37,119 nucleotides of DNA from an uncultured Clostridia bacterium (GTDB taxonomy: Bacteria > Bacillota > Clostridia > TANB77 > CAG-508), in assembly GCA_944388775.1 (NCBI GenBank), contig CALXKC010000011.1:1-37119 (forward strand), given 5' to 3'. Shown piece by piece: positions 26,169-34,429 of this stretch (positions are counted from its first letter, which is position 1; the number at the start of each line of letters is the position of its first letter). The notes under the pieces are model-generated. The model did not search any database. It saw only the letters and a program-made list of their open reading frames with translations, and was not told the origin of the DNA. The translations under genes and the position numbers were made by a program.

Positions 26169-26224
26169 GTACCCCGTAGCGCCCAAACGAGCCTTGCTAA
26201 AGGCGAGTGCGATTGGAGCACATG
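26169..26224. other. GC-rich structured element upstream of spoVD
   Basis: 56 bases, far richer in G+C than the flanks. GCCTT (26191-26195) and AAGGC (26200-26204) form a tight stem, extended with bulges by CCAA/TTGG and GC pairs at the ends. Lies ~100 bases upstream of the spoVD start, so on the minus strand it would be in its leader. No known riboswitch recognised. Confidence 0.45.
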
Positions 26225-26234
26225 AATTATAACT

Positions 26235-26302
26235 TTTTTATTACATTTTTATTACATTTTTGTTACAAAAGTGTTGACTTTTGTTTTTTTTTGACTTATA
26301 AT
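26235..26302 (+). promoter_or_regulatory. Promoter with three phased 11-bp repeats
   Basis: Three head-to-tail 11-bp units (TTTTTATTACA at 26235, 26246; TTTTTGTTACA at 26257) end 6 bases before TTGACT (26274-26279), 17-bp spacer, TATAAT (26297-26302). Helically phased T tracts suggest curved DNA/UP-element or a repeated regulator site. Drives the 55-aa gene at 26371. Confidence 0.75.
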
Positions 26303-26370
26303 TAATTTATAATAGTTAATTTTTTACTTAAGAATTTATGATTTACGATAGATAAAAGGAGTTGATTACT

Positions 26371-26538
26371 ATGAATACACATGAAGAAGTTTATCCAAAA
26401 ACTAATTGTTTAGCATTAACAGTTAGAAAAGAACATAGATTAATGGTTATAAATAAGATAACAAGAAAAACTTTTAGAATTTCTTGGAAAACTCTTTTAT
26501 ATGCCTTTTTATTAACAGTTGCAAATATTATGGTTTAA
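26371..26538 (+). CDS. 55-aa small membrane-associated peptide
   Basis: ATG at 26371 follows AAAAGGAG at good spacing. The N-terminus is hydrophilic (starts MNTHEEVYPKTN), the middle is basic with several Lys/Arg, and residues ~40-55 (TLLYAFLLTVANIMV) form a short hydrophobic end. It has a near-consensus promoter upstream and a bidirectional terminator downstream, so it is a self-contained transcription unit, divergent from spoVD. No family recognised; it could be a small membrane regulator or a toxin-like peptide, but nothing in the sequence decides this. Confidence 0.7.
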   Translation: MNTHEEVYPKTNCLALTVRKEHRLMVINKITRKTFRISWKTLLYAFLLTVANIMV

Positions 26539-26571
26539 TTTAGATTATTAATAAAAATTATATATATTGAA

Positions 26572-26599
26572 AAAGTACGTTACATTGATAACGTACTTT
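26572..26599. terminator. Bidirectional terminator
   Basis: Perfect 11-bp stem AAAGTACGTTA (26572-26582) / TAACGTACTTT (26589-26599) with a 6-base loop. Plus strand continues CTTTGTT; minus strand continues TTTC after the stem. Serves the 55-aa gene and the 26613 gene. Confidence 0.85.
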
Positions 26600-26612
26600 C
26601 TTTGTTATTCTA

Positions 26613-27062
26613 CTATAATTCTATTCCTTCAACTTTTATTTCTTCTGCATTTGTTAAATCTCCTGTTGTCATTAAATCTATATTATAAGTTTGCCCTTGT
26701 TCGATATCAGGAATTTTATATAAATATTCTACTTCTTTACCTTCTTTTATTGCCTTAACAGTTATTTCTTGAGCTGGTAGCTTTTGATTTTCTCCATTTA
26801 CTAAGTCTATATTAATATATGACATCTTATCCTTTATTGTAATAGAAGCATTTTCAAATTTTATATTTCCTACATTTTCAATTTTGTAATATTCTTCTGC
26901 TTCTGTTGTTTCTGTTTTACTATTATTTTTTACTTTTTCCACTATTAAATATCCTACCATTACAATTATAAATGCTATAATAATACAAATTAAAAATTTT
27001 AGCCATAGTCTATTTTTATGCTTTTCTTTTATTTTTTTATGCTTGCCTTCTATTTTTATCAT
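26613..27062 (-). CDS. Anchored 149-aa protein of the surface module
   Basis: A basic start, one transmembrane helix (~residues 20-43), then a ~100-residue beta-rich extracytoplasmic domain (IENVGNIKFENASITIKD, IDLVNGENQKLPAQEI) of the kind seen in Ig-like/FxLYD-type domains. No catalytic motif. The start ATG at 27062 is almost fused to AAGGGG, leaving little spacing, so the start is uncertain, though no better one exists. Follows the giant DUF11/VWA gene on the same strand; likely an accessory of that surface system. Function unknown. Confidence 0.65.
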   Translation of the reverse strand: MIKIEGKHKKIKEKHKNRLWLKFLICIIIAFIIVMVGYLIVEKVKNNSKTETTEAEEYYKIENVGNIKFENASITIKDKMSYINIDLVNGENQKLPAQEITVKAIKEGKEVEYLYKIPDIEQGQTYNIDLMTTGDLTNAEEIKVEGIEL

Positions 27063-27091
27063 CCCCTTAATGTAGGTTTATTATTAGAATT

Positions 27092-27132
27092 GTAAAGATT
27101 CAACCATTCATAGGCTGAATCTTTACTTTTTT
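27092..27132. terminator. Hairpin after the DUF11/VWA gene
   Basis: GTAAAGATTCA (27092-27102) pairs perfectly with TGAATCTTTAC (27116-27126). The T tract (TTTTTT) is on the plus-strand side; on the minus strand AATTCTAAT follows, so minus-strand termination may be partial, letting some transcripts enter the 149-aa gene. Confidence 0.6.
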
Positions 27133-30100
27133 AGTCTGCATTTGTATTAATTGTTGGGTCTACATTAATATTTATTGTAATATCTCCAGTAATTCCTTGA
27201 ATATTTTTATCAATTGCAAATTGTTTTATATCAATTGTTTTTGCTACTGGGTCATAATAATTTGAGAATTGTGCCCATGTCATTGTGAATGTTTCATCTG
27301 TTTCATCATTAGGTATTGTTATTATAACATTTTGTACATATCTTGAATCAATATTAAATGCTGTGTTTGTTAATACTAAGATACCATCTTTAGTTGTTAA
27401 TGTTCCATGATATTCAGAAATTATTTCTGATATTTTCTTAAAGTAATTTATTATTTCTGTTATATTATTGGCAGATGTTGAAAGTCTGTTTCCGTTTTCA
27501 TCTTTACTTGCCATATTTTCTAATTTAGTTGTATAGGTCTCATTACTTTTTCCTAAAGATAATGAAATTGTATACATTGTTGTACCATTATTTTTTAATG
27601 TTGTAGCTCTTGATGCAGCTCTATCAATACCTTCATAAGCATTTGAGAAGTCGTCATCATCTATTATTGTACCATTATTTGTCATTGCTCTATTTGCTAC
27701 TCCATCTGTCATTAGGATTACTTGAGCTCCTTGCTCTTTTCCTTCTAATACTTCTTGAACTTTTATCATTCCAGCTTCTATATTTGTTCCTGATGCTAAT
27801 AATGTTCCTGATTTATGAGTACCATGTCTGTCTGTATATTCAGTTAAGTTATCAACATCACCCTTGTATTCTTCTGGAATAGAATCATATTGTGCTCTTG
27901 TAAATACATTTCTGTATGAATTCATGGCATCTGTTTTATTTGCAGTATCTGTTATTAATATATGCTCATCTTTTACTCTTTCATTATATCCTATAATTGT
28001 TACTTTATTGTTTCCATCCATATAAGTATCTAAGAATTCATCTAGTGCTTGTGTTAATGCATACCATCTAGTTTCTTCATAAGTATCAGCCATTGGGTCA
28101 GCACTACCATTATAATTTACGCTTTGAGCCATACTTAATGATAAGTCTATTACTATTACTGTGTTTTGTGGTTTAACTAATTCTTTATTTACTGTTATAG
28201 ATGCTTCTACTTCGTTTTCTGTATAAGTATTTTCTTGTTCATCTAATGTATTTATAACTGTTTCACCTGGTAACAATTTTCCAACTTCAACTCTAAATGT
28301 CATTGTAATTGTTTCTTCTGAGCTTACACCTAATGTATATCCGTCTGCTAATTTATTTACGCTGATTGTTGTTTTAGTTCCAAGACTTGATGTTACATTT
28401 ATACATTCTGTTGTTAAACTAGCATCTTTACTTAAGGTTGTTTCTCCATTTCTCATAAGCACTTTATTATTTTGAATGTTCTCTCTTAATTTTGAATCTT
28501 TTACTGTTGTTGTTCCTGTGATATTTCCACTATTGTGAACAGTGATTGTATATTCAATTATATCACCTGAATTTATAATATGGTCGTCTTCATCATTTCC
28601 AACAACTTTACTTGTCTTTGATTGTGTTATATTTGCTTTTTTATCTTTTACTAATGTATCATCTTCAGATTTGCTTCCTGTTTCATTCGTTGTTACAGTT
28701 GCAATATTTATTAATTTGTCTCCATTTACTGGGTCACTTTCATCTATATAGTTATCAGGTACTTTATATGTAACTGTAATTACATATGTTTCTCCTGCAG
28801 CTAATGTTGTCTTTCCAAGTAGATTTGTAGCTGTTGCATTTCTCTTTAATTCTCTGTCTTCTGTCCTTGTTCCATCTGCATTTACTTTTTCAATTCTTGT
28901 AACTGTTACATTATGGTCATCTGTTACTGCTACTCCAGTTAAATCTTTATTTCCATCATTTGAAACAGTTATTTCATAAGTAACTACATCATTAGCATGT
29001 AATTTTACATTGTTTCTATCTTCATCACTTGATAAAGTTTGGTCATTTACTTTTACTGCTGTTTTTATAATGCTATTTCCTAATTTTTGTGCTACTGGAA
29101 CATCTTCATCATCATTATCTGATACTGGAGTTTGTTCGTTTCTTGGTGTAGCTGTTGCTACTGCAGTATTTTCTATTGCTGAAACATTATTTACGTTTTC
29201 AACAGTATATTCAACTTCTATAACATAGCTTTCACCTGGTTCTAATGTTCTATTTTCTACATCTGGTAAGAAGTTTAATAAGTTAGTTCCTGCTGTTATA
29301 TCATCTTCTTTTCCAGTTTGTTCATATACATTAGTTCCTTTTGTTATTTTTAATACTTTTACATTGTGATTTTGGTCAACAACATTTACATTTTCAAGTA
29401 CTTTTGCACCATTATTTGTAACTGTTATTGTGTATCTAATTACATCTCCAACATTTTCTACATAGGTTGTTACATTTCCTTGAGCATCTCTATTTAATTC
29501 AACGAATTCTGATGAATCTACAGATTTGATTTCTTCTGCTGTTTTTGTTACATCAATATTTGGTGTGTTGTCTGTTGGTGTTGTTTCATCATCTTCATCA
29601 CTTGGGCCATCTGGTACTGTTGCTGTTGCGACATTTCTTATTGTCTCATATGTGTCTACATCTGATTGTGTTACTTCATAGATTACTTGTATTGTATCTT
29701 CCTCATCTGGTGCTAATGAAGCAATTGTTTTTATTGTAGCTTTTGGTGCAACTGTTGTATCTCCTACACCATCATTGTTTTCATCATAAGATACTTTTAA
29801 GTCATCTGTTACAACAATATTTTTTAATGTTGTATATCCTGTATTTTTTACTGTTATTGTATATGTGATTTTGTCTCCTGATTTTACTTTTTCTCCTTCT
29901 TTGATGTCATTTCCATTTATTTTTGTTGCTGTTTTTACTACATCTATTGTAGCTGTTTTGTCTGTTGGCACATTTTCATCTTCACCTTTATCACTTGGGC
30001 CATCTGGCACTGTTGCAGTTGCCACATTTTTTATTACTTCATAGTTATCTACATCTGTTTGTTCTACTGTGTAGATTACTTCTATTGTATCTTCTCCATC

Positions 30101-31981
30101 TGGTGCTAATGAATCAATTGTTTTTATTGTACCATTTGGTGCAATTTCTTTGTCTCCAACTCCATCTTTGTTTTCGTCATAAGATACTTTTAAGTCATCT
30201 GTTACATTAATATCTTTTAAAGTTATATTTCCTGTATTTTTTACTGTGATTGTATATGTGATTTTGTCTCCTGCTTTTACTTTGTCTCCTTCTTTAATTG
30301 CATTTCCATTTATTTCTGTTGCTGTTTTTACTACGTTTATTGCTGGATTTTCATCTTCTACTGGTGTTGTAACTTCACTTGTTTTTTCTTCATCGTCATA
30401 AGTTACTGTTGCAATATTTTTAATATCTTCTTGAGCATCGATTAAAGCTTGCTCTACTGTATAGCTTGTTGTTAATACTTTTTCTTCTCCTGCTGCTAAT
30501 GTCAATTTTTCTACTATGTTTCCATCACTATCTTTTAGTTGTAATGATGTTTTTGTATTATCTAAAACGTCTGATACGTTTACTTCTCCTTCTACACTTC
30601 CGATATTTTTTAGTATAATATTATAATTGATAATATCTCCTGCTTTAACTGGTTCACTTGCAACTTCTCCAGCTCTAATAATATCTTTTACTTCTTTTTT
30701 GATTGTAACATCAAATGTTTCTGTTTCTTCTGGATTTGTTGGTTCTTCTGTCTCATCACCTATTAAAGCAACATTTGTTATTTTTCCATCAACTTTATCT
30801 ACTTTGATTGTGAATACTACTTTTGCGCTACCATTTGCTGGTACTACAATATTTTCTATTCCACTTATTAAGTCTCGTGCTGTTTTATCTGTAGCTACTA
30901 CTTCTTCACCTTTATATATTGTTACATTTCCAACCATTTCAGCTTTTCCATCTGCTAAAATTCCTTCTAAATTGCTATCTTTAACAGTTGTTGTTCCTTC
31001 TTTATCACCTGTATTTGTAATAGAAATAGTATATGTAATTTCGTCTCCAATCATTGCTGGTTCAGAAACTACTTGACCTTTTCTTGTAATTTCACTAGTT
31101 TTTTCAGATGTTATTATTGCTGTTTGCTCTTCTTGGCTTTCTTCTCCATTTGCAATAGCAACATTTCTAACTGTTCCTGTTGCTCCTTCATTAACTGTAA
31201 CTGTGAAACTTACTTCTACTGTTTCTCCAGCTTTTATATCTTTTTCCCATTTTATTTTTCCTTGTGTTTCAACTCCTTCATCATCTATTGATTTTAGAGT
31301 TGTTAAAGCTGGTACTGTGTCTGATATTTCAATATTATTTAAATCTCTTTGGCTTTTATTTGTAACTGATATTGTGTATGTAATATCATCTCCTGCAAAT
31401 ACTAGATTTTCTCCTGTTTCAGTTTTTGCAGTTTTAACTACTTCAAGGTCTGTTTCTTGGGCATTGATTCTGCTTGATGCTTCATCAACATTTAATGATA
31501 ATGGTTGCCATCCTACTAAGAAATTTTCTGCTACCATTACTTCTTCTGTTTCTGTTCTTGTTATTGTTGATTCTTGTATTGTATCTGTAGTTGTTGTAGT
31601 TCCTGATGCTGTTCCTGTTCCAGTTGTTGCACCTGTTGTTCCAGTTGCTCCAGTTGTTGTTCCTTCATCATTTTCTGTTGTTCCAGTTGTTGTTTCTGGA
31701 TTTGTTGTAGTTGTTTCTTCATTACTATTTTGTGTTTCAGTATCTTCTTGGTTTGCTGCTTGGTCATTTGCTTGTGCTTGTTGTTCTTCGTTTTGCACTT
31801 GTTCTTGATTATCACTTGCAACTTGTTCGTTTGTATCTGTTGTAGTGTATTCAGCAGCTTCTGTGCTACCTCTGTCTCTTAAGAATACAACTGTTCCAGT
31901 TACTGCTATAATTAGTAATATAATTATTGCTGCAATTGCTATAATTGTTTTCTTATTTGACACTTTAAATTTGCTAGCCAT
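27131..31981 (-). CDS. Giant N-anchored DUF11-repeat / VWA surface protein
   Basis: 1616 aa. Cytosolic start, one transmembrane helix (~11-35), a low-complexity Thr/Gln/Glu/Gly stalk (~40-150), then about eight DUF11-type repeats (each with a G-D-x-I-x-Y-T-I-x-V-x-N core) from ~185 to ~1265, and a C-terminal VWA domain (~1270-1500) with an intact MIDAS: DLSLS, a GTNIEAG threonine and MTDGVANR. No LPxTG-type C-terminus; it ends ...NTNAD. So it appears held by the N-terminal helix with the adhesive VWA outermost. ATG at 31981 follows AAGGAGG. The sortase lies 17 bases upstream. A role in adhesion is inferred from VWA/DUF11 precedent. Confidence 0.88.
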   Translation of the reverse strand: MASKFKVSNKKTIIAIAAIIILLIIAVTGTVVFLRDRGSTEAAEYTTTDTNEQVASDNQEQVQNEEQQAQANDQAANQEDTETQNSNEETTTTNPETTTGTTENDEGTTTGATGTTGATTGTGTASGTTTTTDTIQESTITRTETEEVMVAENFLVGWQPLSLNVDEASSRINAQETDLEVVKTAKTETGENLVFAGDDITYTISVTNKSQRDLNNIEISDTVPALTTLKSIDDEGVETQGKIKWEKDIKAGETVEVSFTVTVNEGATGTVRNVAIANGEESQEEQTAIITSEKTSEITRKGQVVSEPAMIGDEITYTISITNTGDKEGTTTVKDSNLEGILADGKAEMVGNVTIYKGEEVVATDKTARDLISGIENIVVPANGSAKVVFTIKVDKVDGKITNVALIGDETEEPTNPEETETFDVTIKKEVKDIIRAGEVASEPVKAGDIINYNIILKNIGSVEGEVNVSDVLDNTKTSLQLKDSDGNIVEKLTLAAGEEKVLTTSYTVEQALIDAQEDIKNIATVTYDDEEKTSEVTTPVEDENPAINVVKTATEINGNAIKEGDKVKAGDKITYTITVKNTGNITLKDINVTDDLKVSYDENKDGVGDKEIAPNGTIKTIDSLAPDGEDTIEVIYTVEQTDVDNYEVIKNVATATVPDGPSDKGEDENVPTDKTATIDVVKTATKINGNDIKEGEKVKSGDKITYTITVKNTGYTTLKNIVVTDDLKVSYDENNDGVGDTTVAPKATIKTIASLAPDEEDTIQVIYEVTQSDVDTYETIRNVATATVPDGPSDEDDETTPTDNTPNIDVTKTAEEIKSVDSSEFVELNRDAQGNVTTYVENVGDVIRYTITVTNNGAKVLENVNVVDQNHNVKVLKITKGTNVYEQTGKEDDITAGTNLLNFLPDVENRTLEPGESYVIEVEYTVENVNNVSAIENTAVATATPRNEQTPVSDNDDEDVPVAQKLGNSIIKTAVKVNDQTLSSDEDRNNVKLHANDVVTYEITVSNDGNKDLTGVAVTDDHNVTVTRIEKVNADGTRTEDRELKRNATATNLLGKTTLAAGETYVITVTYKVPDNYIDESDPVNGDKLINIATVTTNETGSKSEDDTLVKDKKANITQSKTSKVVGNDEDDHIINSGDIIEYTITVHNSGNITGTTTVKDSKLRENIQNNKVLMRNGETTLSKDASLTTECINVTSSLGTKTTISVNKLADGYTLGVSSEETITMTFRVEVGKLLPGETVINTLDEQENTYTENEVEASITVNKELVKPQNTVIVIDLSLSMAQSVNYNGSADPMADTYEETRWYALTQALDEFLDTYMDGNNKVTIIGYNERVKDEHILITDTANKTDAMNSYRNVFTRAQYDSIPEEYKGDVDNLTEYTDRHGTHKSGTLLASGTNIEAGMIKVQEVLEGKEQGAQVILMTDGVANRAMTNNGTIIDDDDFSNAYEGIDRAASRATTLKNNGTTMYTISLSLGKSNETYTTKLENMASKDENGNRLSTSANNITEIINYFKKISEIISEYHGTLTTKDGILVLTNTAFNIDSRYVQNVIITIPNDETDETFTMTWAQFSNYYDPVAKTIDIKQFAIDKNIQGITGDITININVDPTINTNAD
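29562..30341. repeat. Two near-identical 390-bp tandem repeats in the surface gene
   Basis: Two adjacent 130-residue DUF11 units (about residues 547-806) are much more alike than the other repeats, at both protein and DNA level (e.g. both carry the KITYTITVKNTG and ATATVPDGPSD blocks). This suggests a recent duplication and possible copy-number change by recombination. Confidence 0.75.
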
Positions 31982-31998
31982 TATAAAATTCCTCCTTA

Positions 31999-32586
31999 CT
32001 ATAATATTTCTCTGGCTTTTAATATTAGCCTATTTTTATTTCCGTTTGTACATGTTATTAAAGTAACTTCTCTTACACTGTTATCCTTTGTAGCAAGTAT
32101 ACTAACATCATTAGGGTCTGTAACAAATTTATCATATATTTCATATTGAATTGTTCTTTTTTCTAAATCTGTTAATTCTACAATGTCACCTATTTCTAAG
32201 TTTTTTGTTTTTCCAAACATTGTTCCATTATGGTTGTTATGTCCTGCTATTGATAGATTTCCATAGTCATTAACTTTTCCACCCCAATATTTAACTATTG
32301 ATATTTTCATTGGTGCTTTTGTTTCTTCTGGATTTGATGTTTCAATATTTAATATTGGATATTCTAAATTAATTTTTGGTATTTTTACAATTCCAATTAC
32401 TTCATAACCTTGCATTTCTATTTTTTCATTTTCTTGTGTATTTATATTTGAAAAAGTTTCTACTGTTTCTTGATTTAATTCTTCATTTTTTTGGCTGTTA
32501 AAATATTTTGCTATAATCAAACCTAGAACAATAATAAATGCTATTAGTAATATTGCCAAAATCGCTTTATAAATTTTTAATTTCAA
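31999..32586 (-). CDS. Sortase (transpeptidase)
   Basis: 195-aa membrane-anchored cysteine transpeptidase. One N-terminal helix (~8-28), then the sortase barrel with catalytic His116 (SIAGHNNHNG), Cys179 in TLITC and Arg186 (NKNRLIL). Compact size with an N-terminal anchor resembles class D/E-type housekeeping or spore-associated sortases, but the class is not certain. TTG start at 32586 after AGAGGAT inside the end of the upstream gene. Neighbours: an LPITY-tagged protein 3 bases upstream and the giant DUF11/VWA gene downstream, so it most likely anchors the former. Confidence 0.92.
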   Translation of the reverse strand: MKLKIYKAILAILLIAFIIVLGLIIAKYFNSQKNEELNQETVETFSNINTQENEKIEMQGYEVIGIVKIPKINLEYPILNIETSNPEETKAPMKISIVKYWGGKVNDYGNLSIAGHNNHNGTMFGKTKNLEIGDIVELTDLEKRTIQYEIYDKFVTDPNDVSILATKDNSVREVTLITCTNGNKNRLILKAREIL

Positions 32587-32589
32587 AAC

Positions 32590-33570
32590 TTATTTATCCT
32601 CTTTTTTATTTATCTTTTTCATTCTTATAAATACAATAACTATAGCAATTGCAATTACTGCTAAGATTACTATTAAAGCTATGCTATCATAAGTAATTGG
32701 TAATTTTGTAGTTTCTGACACTTGTCTTTCTTGATTTTCAAATTCTGGATTATAGTCTTCATAGCAAGTTAGGAATTGTGCATCTAAAGTTGTCGTGTCT
32801 CCTTCTACTTTTCTTAGGAATACTATGTATTGTTCTCCATTTTTTGAATCTTCTGGTTGAGCTATTGTCATATTTTCAACTTCTTGCCATTCAGCATTTG
32901 AAATTAGTTCATTGTATAAGTTGTAAAATTCATTTGCTGTCTGGATTCTAGAATACATATCCATACCATTATAGTTTTGGTTTATCGTTTCTGATAATTC
33001 CATCAATCTGTTGTATTTTTCATCTGCTGGTAATTTTACACTCATATAATAATAAGTAGCGTCTTTGCTATCTGTAATTTCAATAGCACCTGTTGTAACT
33101 GTTGTTTTAACTCCTTCAATATCTTCTACTGATGTTAATGTTTTTGTTGTATCTACTAAAATTCTTTTTGTAGTATTTTCAACAATATTCATTTTTTCTT
33201 TTGCAAATGCAAGAGAAAAATCTAATTGTTCTGCATTAATAATCATTTGATTTTCTGAATTTTCAATCCAAATATATACATTTTCATCTTTTATTTCTTC
33301 ATATTTTTCATTAGTTATCAATACTACTTGATTTCCATCATCATCTGGTACTGAACTAATAAAATCTAAAGTTGCTACATTTTCATCTTTATTAGTTGAT
33401 AATGCATATTTGAATTCTTCTGTTAGATTTTGTACATAAATTAGGTAATCACCATTTTCTGTACTTACAATTTGTAATTGTTCATTTGCTGCTAAAACAA
33501 TAAAAGGCACAAATATTAATAACATTAGTATTAAAATTGTACCTAATAGTTTTGTTTTAAAACTTGACAT
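32590..33570 (-). CDS. Secreted protein with LPITY sorting signal
   Basis: 326 aa. Signal peptide of ~28 residues (hydrophobic, ending FIVLAANEQ). The mature part (~260 aa) has no recognised domain; it is mixed alpha/beta with a helical ELSETINQNYNGMDMYS region. The C-terminus is a textbook cell-wall sorting signal in layout: KLPITYDS (LPITY at residues 290-294), a ~24-residue hydrophobic helix, then RMKKINKKEDK. Tyr occupies the usual Gly position. ATG at 33570 follows GGGGGAGG. First gene of the surface operon, 3 bases from the sortase. Confidence 0.82.
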   Translation of the reverse strand: MSSFKTKLLGTILILMLLIFVPFIVLAANEQLQIVSTENGDYLIYVQNLTEEFKYALSTNKDENVATLDFISSVPDDDGNQVVLITNEKYEEIKDENVYIWIENSENQMIINAEQLDFSLAFAKEKMNIVENTTKRILVDTTKTLTSVEDIEGVKTTVTTGAIEITDSKDATYYYMSVKLPADEKYNRLMELSETINQNYNGMDMYSRIQTANEFYNLYNELISNAEWQEVENMTIAQPEDSKNGEQYIVFLRKVEGDTTTLDAQFLTCYEDYNPEFENQERQVSETTKLPITYDSIALIVILAVIAIAIVIVFIRMKKINKKEDK

Positions 33571-33659
33571 ATTAATTCCTCCCCCTTAATTGGAATATTA
33601 TTTTTTGTATTGCCTATTTCCCTAGCAATTTGGGTTCTTGTAAAATTATTTACGTCAAC

Positions 33660-33688
33660 ATTATATTACTTTTCAGGCAAAATGTAAA
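33660..33688 (-). promoter_or_regulatory. Promoter of the sortase/surface operon
   Basis: Minus strand TTTACA (33683-33688), 17-bp spacer, TATAAT (33660-33665); leader of about 80 bases. The remaining gap 33690-33862 is plain AT-rich sequence with nothing recognisable. Confidence 0.75.
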
Positions 33689-33862
33689 GGTTTTTGTGAA
33701 ATTTTTGTGAATTTTTCATGTGTGTAATATTTTTGTAATACTTTGTCTAAATCTTTCTAATCCCTTTATTCCGTAGTGTTTTGACTTATTACATCACTCA
33801 ACTAATTTTATTATTTATTTTTTCAATTATTACAATATGCAAAATATTATTTTTAGGCAAAT

Positions 33863-33900
33863 AAAAAAATGTATACAAAATTTTCTATATTTTATATACA
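33863..33900 (-). terminator. Terminator after ftsL
   Basis: On the minus strand TGTATATAAAAT and ATTTTGTATACA pair (11 of 12 plus a G-T) and are followed by TTTTTTT. It lies immediately after the ftsL stop, separating mraZ-rsmH-ftsL from the surface operon. Confidence 0.85.
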
Positions 33901-33904
33901 CTTT

Positions 33905-34408
33905 TTATCTATTAAATATTTTATCTACAAATTGTTGAAACCAATTTTTTTCTTCTGTTTTTATTACTTCTTCAGTTGCTGGTTCTATATAATCTTTTTT
34001 AGGTAGTGTTACATATACTGTTTGTTTATTTGTTAATTTTTGCATACCTAATTTTTCTTTTGCTTGTTTTTCTATATTATTTAGATTTAAGCTATTTTGT
34101 ATTGTTACTTCTAGTTGTTGATTTTCTTTTTCTAGTGATGATAATTGTTCTTTTAAATCTTGGACTTCATTAAATTTTTCATTTATTTGGGAGTTTCTAT
34201 AACTTATTGTAAGCAACAAGATAAATATTCCTACTACAACTAAAGTTAGATTTTTTTGTCTCTTTTTTTGTTCTTTAGATAGTTCGACTTTTTGTCTTGG
34301 TAAATCTTCTACAACTTTTAATTTACGTTGCTTTTTGTTTCTATTTCTTTGTACCTCTGGTTCTAGTTTTCTAGGACTTGTTGTATACTGATATCTTGTT
34401 CCTGCCAT
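33905..34408 (-). CDS. ftsL: FtsL/DivIC-like cell-division protein
   Basis: 167-aa bitopic protein. A long basic cytosolic tail (~1-52), one transmembrane helix (~53-70), then a leucine-zipper-like coiled coil (NEVQDLKEQLSSLEKENQQLEV) and NIEKQAKEKLGMQKL, the end-of-coil pattern shared by FtsL and DivIC. Position directly after rsmH identifies it as ftsL. ATG at 34408 follows AAAGGAGGTGA. It normally works with FtsQ/DivIB and the class B PBP. The C-terminal extension after the coil (about 40 residues, Lys/Trp-rich end) is longer than usual. Confidence 0.88.
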   Translation of the reverse strand: MAGTRYQYTTSPRKLEPEVQRNRNKKQRKLKVVEDLPRQKVELSKEQKKRQKNLTLVVVGIFILLLTISYRNSQINEKFNEVQDLKEQLSSLEKENQQLEVTIQNSLNLNNIEKQAKEKLGMQKLTNKQTVYVTLPKKDYIEPATEEVIKTEEKNWFQQFVDKIFNR

Positions 34409-34429
34409 AAGTTATTCACCTCCTTTGTA

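Noticed and set aside
27610..31821. Several open frames on the plus strand and in another minus frame across the giant surface gene
   Set aside because: Low-complexity shadows of the real reading frame; no ribosome sites or domains.
33571..33904. Possible c-di-GMP or other riboswitch before the surface operon
   Set aside because: A GGGAAATAGGCAA stretch looked suggestive, but the conserved riboswitch blocks are missing; only a promoter and the ftsL terminator can be supported.
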